Below, piece by piece: positions 4,967 to 5,576 of a stretch of DNA of 5,576 nucleotides (position 1 is the stretch's first letter; every line of letters starts with the position of its first letter). The DNA comes from an uncultured Gammaproteobacteria bacterium. GTDB taxonomy: Bacteria; Pseudomonadota; Gammaproteobacteria; Arenicellales; UBA868. A model generated the notes under the pieces. It had not been told where the DNA came from and searched no databases. It saw only the letters and a list, made by a program, of their open reading frames with translations. Location of the stretch: the NCBI GenBank assembly GCA_913051905.1, contig CAJXBY010000173.1, forward strand, positions 1-5,576. Direction: 5' to 3'. Made by a program: the position numbers and the translations under genes.

Positions 4967-5576
4967 ATGAAAGACAACTATTACTTTGACAATGCGGCAA
5001 CGACCTTGCCGAAACCGGAAGCCGTTTACCGCTTCATGGACAGTTTCTTCCGTAGCCACGGCGTCAACCCCGGCCGCTCCGGCCACGAGCTTGCCATAGA
5101 AGCCGAGACCATGATCATCGAGACCCGGAGAATGCTCGGTGAATTCTTCGGCTTCGGAGGAGACCCCAACAGGGTCACTTTTTCGCTCAACGCGACCGAT
5201 TCGATGAACCTCGCGCTGCTCGGGCTGATCCAACCGTGTGATCACATGATCATCACCCGTGTCGAACATAACGCCGTGTTACGTCCGGCCAACCATCTGG
5301 AAAGGGACCACAACGTATCGGTCAGCCGCATAAGTGCAGACGGCTCAGGTTATGTCGATCCTGAAGACATCCGCAAGCACATCACCGATAAAACACGGGT
5401 GGTGGTCGTCAACCATGCTTCCAATGTCATCGGCTCGTTACAGGATATCCAGGCCATCGGTCAGATCGTCAAGGACTCGCCCGCAATCTTCATTGTCGAC
5501 ACCTGTCAGACCGCTGGTGTAGTCCCGATTGACATGGATGAGTGGGGAATCGACGTACTGGTCTTTACCGGGCACA
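4967..5576 (+). CDS. Class V aminotransferase, cysteine desulfurase-like (3' truncated by window end)
   Basis: The first 203 codons of a PLP enzyme normally about 380 residues long. It opens YYFDNAATTLPKPEAVY and has NPGRSGHELAIEAE (34-47), FSLNATDSMNLAL, the PLP-stacking His101 in VEHNAVLRP, NHASNVIGS (Asn153), Asp178 and Gln181 in VDTCQTAG, and VFTGH at the end. The next residue in the family is the Schiff-base lysine, just outside the window. The motif set fits the cysteine desulfurase-like family near SufS/CsdA (sulfur release from cysteine), often of unassigned partner; selenocysteine lyase activity is an alternative. ATG 4967 fits the family's normal N-terminus but has no clear Shine-Dalgarno site. 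An in-frame ATG at 4892 would add 25 unrelated-looking residues and has AGGAG directly abutting it, too close to function well. It is divergent from the permease. Confidence 0.92.
   Translation, partial: MKDNYYFDNAATTLPKPEAVYRFMDSFFRSHGVNPGRSGHELAIEAETMIIETRRMLGEFFGFGGDPNRVTFSLNATDSMNLALLGLIQPCDHMIITRVEHNAVLRPANHLERDHNVSVSRISADGSGYVDPEDIRKHITDKTRVVVVNHASNVIGSLQDIQAIGQIVKDSPAIFIVDTCQTAGVVPIDMDEWGIDVLVFTGH

Noticed and set aside
4946..5269. Minus-strand open frame opposite the desulfurase-like gene
   Set aside because: It is antisense to a strongly conserved PLP-enzyme reading frame and has no family features of its own.

Overview
The window is moderately GC-rich, gene-dense bacterial chromosomal DNA. 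Gene style (4-nt ATGA overlaps, Shine-Dalgarno sites of the GGAG type, some GTG/TTG starts) and protein families point to a Gram-negative proteobacterium. A gammaproteobacterium is my best guess, but nothing here fixes the taxon. I see no transposase, phage, CRISPR, rRNA or tRNA signal.

Layout. Left (1-988, plus strand): the C-terminal half of a major facilitator superfamily (MFS) transporter cut by the window edge, then a small antibiotic-biosynthesis-monooxygenase (ABM) fold protein. Centre (1068-4544, minus strand, read right to left): an EamA/DMT-family permease; a compact nitrile hydratase operon consisting of alpha subunit (cobalt-type CTLCSC metal claw), beta subunit and P14K-like accessory protein, each joined by a 4-nt overlap; and a Nudix hydrolase of the CoA-diphosphatase type 61 nt further on. 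The plus-strand ABM gene and the minus-strand Nudix gene converge across about 80 nt. Right: an intergenic region of about 420 nt containing an AT-rich inverted repeat and a run of short hairpins, then the first 203 codons of a plus-strand, PLP-dependent class V aminotransferase resembling the cysteine desulfurase family, cut by the window end.

How the genes fit together. The firm functional unit is the nitrile hydratase operon. The alpha and beta subunits form the enzyme that hydrates nitriles to amides, and the accessory protein is expected to help load cobalt and oxidise the claw cysteines. No amidase, aldoxime dehydratase or NhlF-type cobalt transporter is inside the window, so the fate of the amide and the cobalt source must lie elsewhere. 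The DMT permease and the Nudix enzyme are on the same strand and may be co-transcribed, but a functional link is only inference. The left and right flanking genes look unrelated.

I did not find a clearly undescribed system. The most worthwhile second looks are the AT-rich inverted repeat and possible structured leader before the desulfurase-like gene, the unusual TTG start of the Nudix gene, and the short sequence motif shared by all three nitrile hydratase proteins.
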